A DNA stretch of 64,000 bases from Lysinibacter sp. HNR. GTDB lineage: Bacteria; Actinomycetota; Actinomycetes; Actinomycetales; Microbacteriaceae. Location of the stretch: the NCBI RefSeq assembly GCF_029760935.1, contig NZ_CP121684.1, forward strand, positions 2,170,001-2,234,000, given 5' to 3'. Shown here piece by piece: positions 21,334-29,508 of the stretch. The notes under the pieces are model-generated. The model had not been told where the DNA came from. It searched no databases and saw only the letters and a list, made by a program, of their open reading frames with translations. Each line of letters opens with the position of its first letter. Within the stretch, counting starts at the first letter, position 1. A program made the translations under genes and the position numbers.

Positions 21334-22245
21334 ATGCTTTTCACAGAACAGGCGAGTACAGTCACAACTATGGATACCGAAGACCCCTTTGATATGCAGA
21401 ACTTAGACACCAGCCCAGAAAAAGACTCCCAGCTCTCTCTCAAGGGTCCGTTTATGGGAACCCGCACCCCGGGCGATCTTACTCTTTCCGAAGAGGAGTT
21501 CGACAGCGTGAAAATGTTACGCACAGAGTTCACTCGGTTTATGATGCCCTATAAGTTTGCGATTGACGAAGTCACCACAAAGATATCTATCCTGCAAGAA
21601 GAGTTCAGTCTGGTGCACGACTACAATCCCATTGAGCATCTGTCTTCCCGCCTCAAATCACCGGAAAGCATTGTCGAAAAAATCACCCGCACGGGGTGTG
21701 AGCCCTCGTTCGAGAGTATCCGTCACACGCTTCACGATATTGCCGGGGTGAGGATAACATGCAGTTTTGTCTCCGACACTTACAAGGTCTTTGACATGCT
21801 CACCCGGCAGAAAGACATCGTGGTGCTTGAAGTCAAAGACTACATTAAGCACCCCAAACCAAACGGATACAAAAGCCTGCACGCCATACTGGAAATTCCA
21901 GTTTTTATGTCAACCGGCCCAGAAACGGTTAAGGTTGAAGCTCAGTTCCGAACCATTGCCATGGACTTCTGGGCCAGCCTCGAACATAAGATCTACTACA
22001 AATACAATAGGGATGTGCCTTCTCGCCTACTTGACGAGCTCAGGGTCGCCGCCACAACCGCAAGCCAGTTGGACAGCACCATGGAGCGACTACACGATGA
22101 GGTCAAGATGCTCGACTCCGCAAGCATCACCGTGTCTTCCCCTCACACCCGAGAGCAGCCTCGCCTAAGCGATGCCCTGCTCAAAAACCTGAACGATGCT
22201 CGAGTCAGATTTTTTAGTCAGGCTGCGGAACACAACACTAACTGA
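21334..22245 (+). CDS. Small alarmone synthetase, (p)ppGpp synthetase domain
   Basis: A 303-residue protein with only the RelA/SpoT synthetase domain and no HD hydrolase, TGS or ACT domain, like RelQ/RelP-type enzymes. Visible motifs are DIAGVRITCSFVSD, KDYIKHPKPNGYKSLH and VEAQFRTIAMDFWASLEH, covering the GDP/GTP and magnesium sites. It should transfer pyrophosphate from ATP to GDP or GTP. It is longer than typical stand-alone synthetases, with an acidic N-terminal extension of about 50 residues and a C-terminal tail. The start at 21334 has no Shine-Dalgarno but GATACT lies 8 bases upstream; an ATG at 21370 is the alternative. Confidence 0.92.
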   Translation: MLFTEQASTVTTMDTEDPFDMQNLDTSPEKDSQLSLKGPFMGTRTPGDLTLSEEEFDSVKMLRTEFTRFMMPYKFAIDEVTTKISILQEEFSLVHDYNPIEHLSSRLKSPESIVEKITRTGCEPSFESIRHTLHDIAGVRITCSFVSDTYKVFDMLTRQKDIVVLEVKDYIKHPKPNGYKSLHAILEIPVFMSTGPETVKVEAQFRTIAMDFWASLEHKIYYKYNRDVPSRLLDELRVAATTASQLDSTMERLHDEVKMLDSASITVSSPHTREQPRLSDALLKNLNDARVRFFSQAAEHNTN

Positions 22246-22366
22246 GCGACAACACAGTAACACGGGTTCCGTCTCACGGCTCTGAACGCCCTGACTCATT
22301 CCTGGTGGCTAGCGGAGAGCTCCGTTTTTTCCCCCCAGCACACGACCCGTGTAGGAGAATAATGAG

Positions 22367-23293
22367 ATGGTAACGCTAAAAGAGGTCGCGGCCGCGGCCG
22401 GGGTAGCCGTCTCAACAGCTTCACGAGCGTTACACCAACAGGATCGCGTCAACGCTTCCACCGAGGCCAGAATTCGCAAAATCGCCCAGGAGCTCGGTTA
22501 TTCGGTCAACCACGTTGGTCGCGCGTTAGCCACCGGACGGGTCGGATTGATTGGAGTGGTCGTCCCTAAACTCACCAACCCCTTTTTTGCAGCGGTTGTG
22601 GAAGGAATACAGCTCGAGCTAGAGCAGCAGGGAAGCAACGTTGTCTTGGTTGAGGGCCGGGCAGATCCCGAGCGTGAGCGGGCAGTGATGGGGAGCCTCG
22701 CACAACACGTTGATGCTCTCATCGTTGTCACCCCGTCAAGTTCTGAAGCTGACCTCCAGGGCTATCTGCCGGATGTTCGGGTGGTCACCGTTGATCGCCT
22801 CGTTTCGGACAGATCCGGGGTCATCATTGATACCGCCATTGGAATCGTTGGGCTCGTCACGTATCTCAAGGATCGGGGTGCCACAAAAATCGCGTACGTG
22901 GGGGGCCCTCCCGGTTCGCACCGTGATGAACATCGACGTGTCACCTTTGAACAGGCGGCACACGAAACCTCAATAGCCGCCCTGACCCTAGGGCCGGTAG
23001 AGCCATCCGTCGAAAACGGTGTGGAGATCGCCACGCAAATCCTTGAGGCGGGGGTTGACGGGGTCGTGGTGTTCAGCAGCCACGTTGCTCTGGGGCTGTA
23101 CTTTACGCTTGGAGAGTCGGCGGGCGTTGAGGTCACCGCCGTGGACGATCTCTCTCTCGCGCACGCGGGTGCACCGCTGCTCACCGCCCTAAATTTGCCA
23201 CTGGTACAGGTTGGCCAGATGGCCGCTTCTCTGCTTACGAGTGAAGAGATTCGTCACGAGCGCTTCACACCCACGCTCATGCTGCGTTCCTAA
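22367..23293 (+). CDS. LacI-family transcriptional regulator
   Basis: A 308-residue regulator. The N-terminal helix-turn-helix (MVTLKEVAAAAGVAVSTASR, then the AL hinge contact) and the periplasmic-binding-protein-like effector domain starting at IGVVVPKLTNPFFAAVVEGI are clear. AGGAG lies 10 bases before the ATG. It is somewhat shorter than typical LacI proteins, mainly in the C-terminal lobe, but appears intact. The next gene on the same strand is a choloylglycine-hydrolase-family enzyme whose upstream region holds a CpG-centred palindrome, so that gene is a plausible target. The effector is unknown. Confidence 0.92.
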   Translation: MVTLKEVAAAAGVAVSTASRALHQQDRVNASTEARIRKIAQELGYSVNHVGRALATGRVGLIGVVVPKLTNPFFAAVVEGIQLELEQQGSNVVLVEGRADPERERAVMGSLAQHVDALIVVTPSSSEADLQGYLPDVRVVTVDRLVSDRSGVIIDTAIGIVGLVTYLKDRGATKIAYVGGPPGSHRDEHRRVTFEQAAHETSIAALTLGPVEPSVENGVEIATQILEAGVDGVVVFSSHVALGLYFTLGESAGVEVTAVDDLSLAHAGAPLLTALNLPLVQVGQMAASLLTSEEIRHERFTPTLMLRS

Positions 23294-23482
23294 AACGGGA
23301 GACCCACCTGTGCGATAAGCACACGGTTGCGCTCAACTACCGCCGGAAGCTGCGTTCATATTATTTCCAACCCTTATCACCACAGGCTTCATCAATTAGC
23401 CAGACAGCAGGCAAAGAGAATACGCAATAAGCAACAGTTTTCAAACTATAGAAAGTTTCTACATTAACCTAGTGAATTTTAA

Positions 23483-23498
23483 AATTTATCGATATATT
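23483..23498. promoter_or_regulatory. CpG-centred palindrome, candidate LacI-type operator
   Basis: AATTTATCGATATATT is a 16-bp palindrome with one mismatched pair and a central CG, the geometry favoured by LacI-family proteins. It lies 52 bases before the hydrolase start, in the gap downstream of the LacI gene. The assignment to that regulator is inferred from proximity. Confidence 0.4.
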
Positions 23499-23549
23499 GA
23501 CGTTTATAACGACGCAAAAGGGCGTCACATCGTAAAAGAGGAGAACACC

Positions 23550-24548
23550 GTGTGCACGAGAGTTGTTTATCTGGGAGATGGAAGCCGAATACTCACCGCA
23601 AGATCAATGGACTGGTTTGAGGATATCGGCTCAAACCTTTGGGCTTTTCCACGCGGCATGCACCGCGATGGGGCAGCCGGCCCAAACTCTATTACCTGGA
23701 CTTCTCGCTACGGCAGCATCGTCACCAGCGCATACGATATAGCCACGGCAGACGGCATCAACGAGGCCGGCCTGGTTGTCAACGCACTGTGGCTCGCAGA
23801 GTCAGAATACCCGGAGCCGAGTGACCCTCGCCCGGGGCTCTCTGTGGGAGCCTGGGCACAGTATGTGATAGACAATTTTGCAACCGTGGAGGAGGCTGTG
23901 AACGAGATTTCCAAACAAGAATTTGCGGTACTCACACTTGACATCCCAGGTAAATCCATGCGGGCAACGGTTCACCTAGCCATCTCCGATGCAAGTGGCG
24001 ACAGCGCCATCTTCGAGTATATTAATGGTGAGCTCACTATTCATCATGGTCGCGCCTACCAGGTTATGACAAACTCTCCCCCTTACGATCAACAGCTTGC
24101 CATCAACGCGTATTGGAGCACCGTGGGCGGAACCGTCATGCTTCCCGGTACCAACCGAGCATCTGACCGGTACGCGCGTGCCAGCTTCTACATAAACACG
24201 ATTCCCCAGGTGGGCGACCTCACCGTCGCAACCGCCGCGGTTTTTGGTGTCATCAGAAACGCCTCCGTCCCCTACGGGGTAACCACCCCGGATCAACCCA
24301 ATATCGCCACGACCCTCTGGCGCACCCTGGCCGATCACAAGGAGGGGAGATATTACTTTGACTCTGCTCTGTCCCCCAGCCTGAGCTGGGTAAACGTTAA
24401 CGAGGTGGACCTCAGCGAGTCCGGGCGCCCTCAGCAACTGCAACTCACACAGCACCGAGCCGAGACGCTGGCAGGAAACGTCAGCGACCTCTTCGAGCCT
24501 ACTGAACCATTCCCTTTTGGTCCGGTAAATCGCCTGGCTGAGGCATAA
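23550..24548 (+). CDS. Choloylglycine hydrolase / penicillin V acylase family Ntn hydrolase
   Basis: A 332-residue enzyme of the linear amide C-N hydrolase family (conjugated bile acid hydrolase, penicillin V acylase, acyl-homoserine-lactone acylase). The start is placed at the GTG at 23550: AGAGGAG precedes it and it yields MCTRVVYLGDG, so Cys2 becomes the N-terminal catalytic nucleophile after Met removal, as the family requires. A longer open frame to 23472 would bury the Cys and is rejected. Also visible are ARSMDW, INEAGLVVNALWL and YQVMTNSPPYDQQL. There is no signal peptide. The substrate could be a penicillin, an N-acyl-homoserine lactone or another amide. Confidence 0.9.
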   Translation: MCTRVVYLGDGSRILTARSMDWFEDIGSNLWAFPRGMHRDGAAGPNSITWTSRYGSIVTSAYDIATADGINEAGLVVNALWLAESEYPEPSDPRPGLSVGAWAQYVIDNFATVEEAVNEISKQEFAVLTLDIPGKSMRATVHLAISDASGDSAIFEYINGELTIHHGRAYQVMTNSPPYDQQLAINAYWSTVGGTVMLPGTNRASDRYARASFYINTIPQVGDLTVATAAVFGVIRNASVPYGVTTPDQPNIATTLWRTLADHKEGRYYFDSALSPSLSWVNVNEVDLSESGRPQQLQLTQHRAETLAGNVSDLFEPTEPFPFGPVNRLAEA

Positions 24549-24567
24549 GCTCTGGGGCAGTTCGCTT

Positions 24568-25269
24568 TCAAGACCCGGAACGGGTGAGGGCCTGCATTGC
24601 ACCGTCTGCTTCTTCGACGATGGCTCGCATCGCTGCCTCGGCGCGCTGCCCCTCCCCGGAGCGCACGGAGACGGCCACCTCTTCGTGCAGACGGATAGCC
24701 TCAGGATTAGCCGTTCCGGGCATTAAAGCGTTCACGGTTCGTCCGGCTAGGGCCTCCGCAACCGCATCACTCAGGGCGGCAAAGGCCGGATTGCCGGACG
24801 CCTCGAGTAGGATACGATGAAAATCTTTGTCGTGAGTAAGGTATTCTTCGTGATCGGCGGAGCGCTGAGTAGCGGCCATGCCGACGATTGCAGCCGTGAG
24901 GGCCCCGCACTGTTCCGGAGTGGCACGCTCACTGGCTAGCCTGGCCGCAACGGGCTCAATACCTAAGCGCAATTCGCTGAGCGAGCGCAGTTGCCTCAGC
25001 CGGTCGGGGCCGGCTAAGCGCCAAGCAATGATCTTGGGATTAAGAACGTCCCACACAGCTTCCGGTTGCACAACGGTTCCGCGCTTGCGGCGGGCATGAA
25101 CCAGCCCCAAAGTTTCGAGGACTCGCACACACTCCCGAAGCGCGGAGCGGGATAGGCCAAGTTCTTCGGCGATAAGAACCGTTCCCTCGGGTATCTCTCC
25201 CGAAACAATACGACTACCGAGCCTCTCAATCACCTGTTCGTGGAGGGAAGCAAAAGGAGCCGAGACCAT
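24568..25269 (-). CDS. FadR-subfamily GntR regulator, probable gluconate-locus repressor
   Basis: A 233-residue regulator with an N-terminal winged helix (LHEQVIERLGSRIVSGEIPE, LGLSRSALRECVRVLETLGL) and a C-terminal all-helical FCD ligand domain with likely metal-binding His/Asp residues (HDKDFHRILLEASGN). It is divergent from a GntP permease and gluconokinase, matching gluconate regulators of actinobacteria such as GntR1/GntR2, though here of unproven ligand. Symmetric sequences in the shared intergenic region are candidate operators. Its stop lies 20 bases from the convergent hydrolase gene. Confidence 0.9.
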   Translation of the reverse strand: MVSAPFASLHEQVIERLGSRIVSGEIPEGTVLIAEELGLSRSALRECVRVLETLGLVHARRKRGTVVQPEAVWDVLNPKIIAWRLAGPDRLRQLRSLSELRLGIEPVAARLASERATPEQCGALTAAIVGMAATQRSADHEEYLTHDKDFHRILLEASGNPAFAALSDAVAEALAGRTVNALMPGTANPEAIRLHEEVAVSVRSGEGQRAEAAMRAIVEEADGAMQALTRSGS

Positions 25270-25330
25270 TCCCCCATGTTAACCCCTGCACGCAAAAACA
25301 GCGGAAGTAATACGAGCCTTTTGTTTATAA

Positions 25331-25380
25331 GTAGTATTTATTACAGTAAATTTCTAATTTATCCTACTTAATCATAGGAT
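25331..25380. promoter_or_regulatory. Candidate operators in the gluconate divergent intergenic region
   Basis: Two symmetric elements lie between the regulator and the permease: GTAGTATTTATTAC (25331-25344, five of seven pairs symmetric) and ATCCTA-N8-TAGGAT (25361-25380, perfect arms). The region is strikingly AT-rich compared with the flanking genes. Either element could bind the FadR-type regulator. Confidence 0.4.
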
Positions 25381-25417
25381 GTGGGGTGGACAATTTCTCT
25401 CACGCAAGGAGGCACCG

Positions 25418-26815
25418 ATGCCCTTCCCCCCACTCCGGCCACTGACGGAATCCGCGGACCCCGTGATCACCGCACCGGAACCACAGCTCATTGTTGCGGC
25501 ACTCGTGGGAATAGCGGTGATCGTGCTGCTCATCACCTGGCTCAAGCTGCACCCCTTCCTCTCGCTACTCCTCGGCTCTCTCACCGCCGGCCTTCTTGCC
25601 GCGATGACACCGACGGAAGCGATAGCAAGTTTCACCAGCGGTTTTGGAGCAACCATGGGCGGGGTGGGCGTTCTTATCGGTCTCGGTGCCATGTACGGCA
25701 AAATGCTCGCCGATTCCGGAGGCGCCGACCGCATCGTCGACACTCTCATCGCTCGCACCAGCCACAAGATGCTACCGTGGACAATGGGATTGGTGGGAGC
25801 CCTTATCGGGCTACCCATGTTTTTCGAGGTTGGCCTTGTGCTGCTTATGCCGGTGATCGTCCTCGTTACCCGGCGTTCGGGGCTCCCCCTGATGCGCATC
25901 GCCCTCCCCGCCATCGCGGGTCTCTCGGCCATGCACGGTCTAGTTCCCCCGCACCCCGGCCCCCTGGTGGCAATCGACACCCTCGGCGCAAACCTGGGTC
26001 TTACCCTCGCTTTTGGTGTGCTCGTGGCAATCCCCACCATTGTTGTGGCCGGGCCGCTCTTCAGCCGCTTTGCAGCACAGTGGGCTCCCGTTCCAACCCC
26101 GGAGCTCTTTCAGGCGGACGAGAAGGAAGGAAAGCCCAAACGACCCTCCTTTCCCGCAGCCCTGATGAGCATCCTATTCCCCGTGATCCTCATGCTTGGA
26201 AAATCGCTTGCAGCAATCTTTGCACAGGACTCCTCCGCAGCGTGGAAGATAACACTTGATTTTCTCGGCACGCCTGTTATAGCGCTCACGATGGCGGTCC
26301 TCGCCGGGTTTTTCCTCCTCGGTGTTGGCGGTGGGATGGATCGTCGTGCGCTCCAGTCGAGCCTCACCTCTTCGCTACCACCGATCGCCGGAATCCTCCT
26401 GATTGTCGGTGCCGGTGGCGGGTTCAAGCAGGTGCTCGTTGACACGGGCATCGGCGAGGTTATCGCGGCTTTTGCAACGGGAAGTGGGGCTTCCGTCTTG
26501 TTGGTCGCCTGGGTTGTTGCAGCCCTCATCCGAATTGCTACCGGATCAGCCACCGTTGCCACCGTGACAGCTTCTGGGCTGCTCATGCCCCTTGCCGAAC
26601 AACTTTCCAGCCCGATGGTTGCGCTGATGGTACTTGCAATCGGAGCGGGCTCCGTATTCCTCTCGCACGTCAACGACGCGGGGTTCTGGATGGTCAAAGA
26701 ATATCTTGGACTCAGCGTTACACAAACGTTCAAAACCTGGACCGTGCTTGAGTGTCTCGTATCGGTCACCGGCTTGGCTGGTGTGCTTATACTCAGCGTC
26801 TTTGTGGGAGGCTAG
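25418..26815 (+). CDS. gntP: GntP-family gluconate:H+ symporter
   Basis: A 465-residue permease with about 12-14 hydrophobic segments. GntP-family signatures include the GFGATMGGVGVLIGLGAMYG loop, MHGLVPPHPGPLVAIDTLGA and the C-terminal SHVNDAGFWMVKEYLG. The start is fixed at 25418 by AAGGAGG 6 bases upstream; the frame is open back to 25379, but that includes the ribosome-binding site. The stop is one base from the gluconokinase ATG, so both form an operon for gluconate uptake and phosphorylation, probably repressed by the divergent FadR-type protein. Confidence 0.93.
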   Translation: MPFPPLRPLTESADPVITAPEPQLIVAALVGIAVIVLLITWLKLHPFLSLLLGSLTAGLLAAMTPTEAIASFTSGFGATMGGVGVLIGLGAMYGKMLADSGGADRIVDTLIARTSHKMLPWTMGLVGALIGLPMFFEVGLVLLMPVIVLVTRRSGLPLMRIALPAIAGLSAMHGLVPPHPGPLVAIDTLGANLGLTLAFGVLVAIPTIVVAGPLFSRFAAQWAPVPTPELFQADEKEGKPKRPSFPAALMSILFPVILMLGKSLAAIFAQDSSAAWKITLDFLGTPVIALTMAVLAGFFLLGVGGGMDRRALQSSLTSSLPPIAGILLIVGAGGGFKQVLVDTGIGEVIAAFATGSGASVLLVAWVVAALIRIATGSATVATVTASGLLMPLAEQLSSPMVALMVLAIGAGSVFLSHVNDAGFWMVKEYLGLSVTQTFKTWTVLECLVSVTGLAGVLILSVFVGG

Positions 26816-26816
26816 A

Positions 26817-27320
26817 ATGTTCAAGAATCCGCGCGCTCTAATTGTCATGGGAGTATCCGGAAGCGGAAAAACAACGGTTGGAGCCCTTCTCGCCAGACAG
26901 CTCGGGTGGGAGTTTCTTGAGGGTGACAGCCTACACTCCACAGAAAACGTTGAGCGGATGCGTTCGGGAACTCCCCTGGGCGATGCACAGCGTGCACCGT
27001 GGCTCTCCTCCATCGCGGAGTGGATGACCGCACGTTTTACCGACAAAAAGAACGTGGTTGTTACCTGTTCCGCGCTCGCAAAACGCTACCGGGACGTGCT
27101 GCGTGGGGAGGGCGTTGTATTTGTTCACCTGAACGGTACACGCGAGGTCATCGAAGAGCGGCTCACCGCACGACAGGGGCACTTTATGGGTCCGGGACTT
27201 CTCGACTCTCAGCTCGCCACGCTTGAGCCGCTCGAGGCGGACGAGTCTCAACTCATTGTCGATATGACATTAAATCCTGAAGCAGCCGCGGAACGAGTGA
27301 TCACCGCACTGCGTCTCTGA
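26817..27320 (+). CDS. gntK: Gluconokinase
   Basis: A 167-residue P-loop kinase that phosphorylates gluconate to 6-phosphogluconate for the pentose phosphate pathway. Visible are Walker A GVSGSGKTTVGALLA, the substrate motif EGDSLHSTENVERMRSGTPL, DAQRAPWL and HFMGPGLLDSQLATLEPLE near the C-terminus. The ATG at 26817 lies one base after the permease stop; a longer open frame to 26634 overlaps the permease and is spurious. Length is typical for GntK. Confidence 0.95.
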   Translation: MFKNPRALIVMGVSGSGKTTVGALLARQLGWEFLEGDSLHSTENVERMRSGTPLGDAQRAPWLSSIAEWMTARFTDKKNVVVTCSALAKRYRDVLRGEGVVFVHLNGTREVIEERLTARQGHFMGPGLLDSQLATLEPLEADESQLIVDMTLNPEAAAERVITALRL

Positions 27321-27329
27321 ATCGGACCG

Positions 27330-27656
27330 CTACATGTCGAAGAGCTCCCCTAACCAACTCTCGCGCTTCTTCTTGCGATAACCGCCCTGCTGACCGTTTT
27401 GCTCGGGGCTTCCATATCCTCCATCACCCCGCCGGTAGTCACTCTTTCTATGACTATCGTATTGATCCTCGAAGCGCTGCTGGGGTGATTTTTGATATAC
27501 CGGCTCAGCGGTCTGCGCGGTGGGAGCCGAACGCTCAATGATCTTGTCGATCTCTCCCCGGTCAAGCCAAACACCCCGGCATTGGGGGCAGTAGTCAATT
27601 TCAATTCCGTTGCGCTCGCTCATCAGGAGCATGCTTTTATCTACTGGGCATTCCAT
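27330..27656 (-). CDS. Zinc-ribbon protein of the zf-TFIIB type
   Basis: A 108-residue protein whose N-terminus is a TFIIB-type zinc ribbon: MECPVDKSMLLMSER, then IDYCPQCRGVWLDRGEIDKI, with three visible cysteines (CP..., CPQC). The middle is low-complexity, rich in Gln, Arg, Asp and Gly, and the end reads KKKRESWLGELFDM, as in bacterial relatives. The frame is open upstream to 27839, but the family start is the Met at 27656. These small proteins are common and uncharacterised. The gene is convergent with gluconokinase. Confidence 0.82.
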   Translation of the reverse strand: MECPVDKSMLLMSERNGIEIDYCPQCRGVWLDRGEIDKIIERSAPTAQTAEPVYQKSPQQRFEDQYDSHRKSDYRRGDGGYGSPEQNGQQGGYRKKKRESWLGELFDM

Positions 27657-27897
27657 GCTCCGACAGTAGGGGGTGATGCTATGGAAAAGCTGAGACCATA
27701 TATTGTGAAAAACACCTACACATAAGGCGTTACCCGTCATCCGGATTTCAGCGGATTTTAAAAAAAGCATATTCCCCACAATCAATTGAGGAATATAAAT
27801 CGATTCCCTCCTGTTGTCAGTGGTTGTACACCAACTCACCTGAGTGGCCTAAAAGCCACGGGGGGGTTATATTAACAATCACTTAGGGAGATTCGTT

Positions 27898-29250
27898 ATG
27901 AGTCTTAAGAAAACAAAACTTATGCTGATAGCGGCCGGAGCGGCCACTGTCTTAGCGGTTCTAGCAGGTTGCGCACCCGCAACCACCACATCCACACCCT
28001 CTCCAACATCATCCTCGGCTCAGCAGGTAGCAAGCCCTGACATTGAGTTTATGGAGCAGGTCCCAGGCGGACCCGCAGGGTTTGGTTATAGCCAGGTTGT
28101 TAGCGGAGAAGGACGTTACGTCTTTACCGCGGGACAGACCGCGCTGAACGAGAATGGCGAGATTGTTGGAGTGGGAGATTTTGCTGCTCAGACCCGCCAG
28201 GCTTTTGAGAATATCCGCGTATCCTTGGCCGCAGAAGGAGCTTCTCTCGACGATCTGGTGCGCCTCAACTACTTTGTGACCGACATCAATGACCTTCAAG
28301 TCATGCGTGATGTCCGTGACGAGATTCTAGGCGTAGGAGACCAGCCCGCCTCGAGCGCGGTTCAGGTTGTAGCCCTGGCAAGCCCCGATTTCCTCATCGA
28401 GATTGAGGCCGTAGCCCTGGTGCCGTTCGAAAGCGGAAACGCCCCCATCAGCTTTACCGAACGCGCAGCCGGCGGACCGGAAGGTTTCGGCTACAGCCAG
28501 GTAGTGAGCGGCCAGGGTCGGGTCATTCGTACGGCCGGTCAGACAGCGTTTAACGCCAACGGTGACTTCATCGGCGAGGGCGACTTTGCCGCTCAGACCC
28601 GCCAGGTGTTTGAGAACATCCGCGTGAGCCTGGAGGCTCAGGGAGCATCGCTAGACGACCTCGTCAAGCTGAACTACTTTGTGACCGACATCAATGACCT
28701 TCAACTAATGCGTGATGTCCGTGACGAGATCCTGGGCGTGGGCAACCAGCCCGCCTCAAGCGCTGTTCAGGTTGCAGCGCTGGCACTTCCCGAGTTCAAA
28801 ATCGAGATCGAAGCAACGGCGATTATTCCTTCTGACAGTGATGCCGAGACAATTACCTTTATTGAGCAGGTACCCGGCGGACCGGCAGGTTTCGGCTACA
28901 GCCAGGTAGTGGGCAGTGAGGGACGTATTGTTATCACGGCCGGTCAGACAGCGTTTAACGCCAACGGTGACTTCATCGGCGAGGGCGACTTTGCCGCTCA
29001 GACCCGCCAGGTGTTTGAGAACATCCGCGTGAGCCTGGAGGCTCAGGGAGCATCGCTAGACGACCTCGTCAAGCTGAACTACTTTGTGACCGACATCAAT
29101 GACCTTCAACTAATGCGTGATGTCCGTGACGAGATCCTGGGCGTGGGCAACCAGCCCGCCTCAAGCGCGGTTCAGGTTGCAGCGCTGGCACTTCCCGAGT
29201 TCAAAATCGAGATCGAAGCAACAGCCGTAATTCCCTCACGAAACAAATAA
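27898..29250 (+). CDS. Lipoprotein with three tandem RidA (YjgF/YER057c/UK114) domains
   Basis: A 450-residue protein with a lipoprotein signal peptide (hydrophobic stretch then lipobox VLAGC, Cys about residue 25), a Thr/Ser/Pro linker and three RidA-like domains (about residues 49-178, 184-313 and 319-448). Each has FVTAGQTA/IRTAGQTAF-type strands, AAQTRQ.FENIRVSL, LNYFVTDINDL and a final EIEA strand. RidA proteins are normally single-domain cytosolic trimers that deaminate reactive enamines/imines. Here all copies read PASSAV where the catalytic Arg of RidA (PARSCV) would be, so deaminase activity is unlikely. Three fused domains could form the trimer within one chain, on the cell surface. 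A good GGGAG site precedes the ATG. Confidence 0.9.
   Translation: MSLKKTKLMLIAAGAATVLAVLAGCAPATTTSTPSPTSSSAQQVASPDIEFMEQVPGGPAGFGYSQVVSGEGRYVFTAGQTALNENGEIVGVGDFAAQTRQAFENIRVSLAAEGASLDDLVRLNYFVTDINDLQVMRDVRDEILGVGDQPASSAVQVVALASPDFLIEIEAVALVPFESGNAPISFTERAAGGPEGFGYSQVVSGQGRVIRTAGQTAFNANGDFIGEGDFAAQTRQVFENIRVSLEAQGASLDDLVKLNYFVTDINDLQLMRDVRDEILGVGNQPASSAVQVAALALPEFKIEIEATAIIPSDSDAETITFIEQVPGGPAGFGYSQVVGSEGRIVITAGQTAFNANGDFIGEGDFAAQTRQVFENIRVSLEAQGASLDDLVKLNYFVTDINDLQLMRDVRDEILGVGNQPASSAVQVAALALPEFKIEIEATAVIPSRNK
28531..29222 (+). repeat. Recent 405-bp-period internal duplication of RidA domains 2 and 3
   Basis: The 287 bases 28531-28817 recur at 28936-29222 with a single difference (T at 28764, G at 29169). 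Synonymous sites are otherwise identical, so the copies arose recently or are kept alike by gene conversion. Domain 1 is more divergent. Flanking identity (a shared TTCGGCTACAGCCAGG block) keeps the same 405-base offset. Confidence 0.95.
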
Positions 29251-29296
29251 GGTTTTTTCTCCGCGAAGAAAAACCCAAGAGCGAGTGAATCACACC

Positions 29297-29330
29297 CTGC
29301 GGGCGCACCACACAAACGGTGCGCCCGCAG
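29297..29330 (+). terminator. Strong hairpin terminator after the RidA lipoprotein gene
   Basis: A perfect 13-bp GC-rich stem (CTGCGGGCGCACC with GGTGCGCCCGCAG) has an 8-base loop. Only a short T run follows. It lies 46 bases after the lipoprotein stop. Confidence 0.8.
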
Positions 29331-29508
29331 CCGTTTAAGCCGGTTAATTCTCCAATGTATTAAGCCCTGAATGAGGTCGTGCGGAGGGTCGACGCGTCGC
29401 AGCCTGAGACGCAAGTTCCTCCGAGAGCATCGACACTCTCGAAAATAGCAACAAGCTGGCACGATCAGACTTGACCCTGACCTCGGGGACAGGGTTTATG
29501 GTGAGGTC

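Noticed and set aside
22313-22336. Possible terminator before the LacI gene (CGGAG/CTCCG then T run)
   Set aside because: The loop would be only two bases, so a stable hairpin is doubtful despite the T tract.
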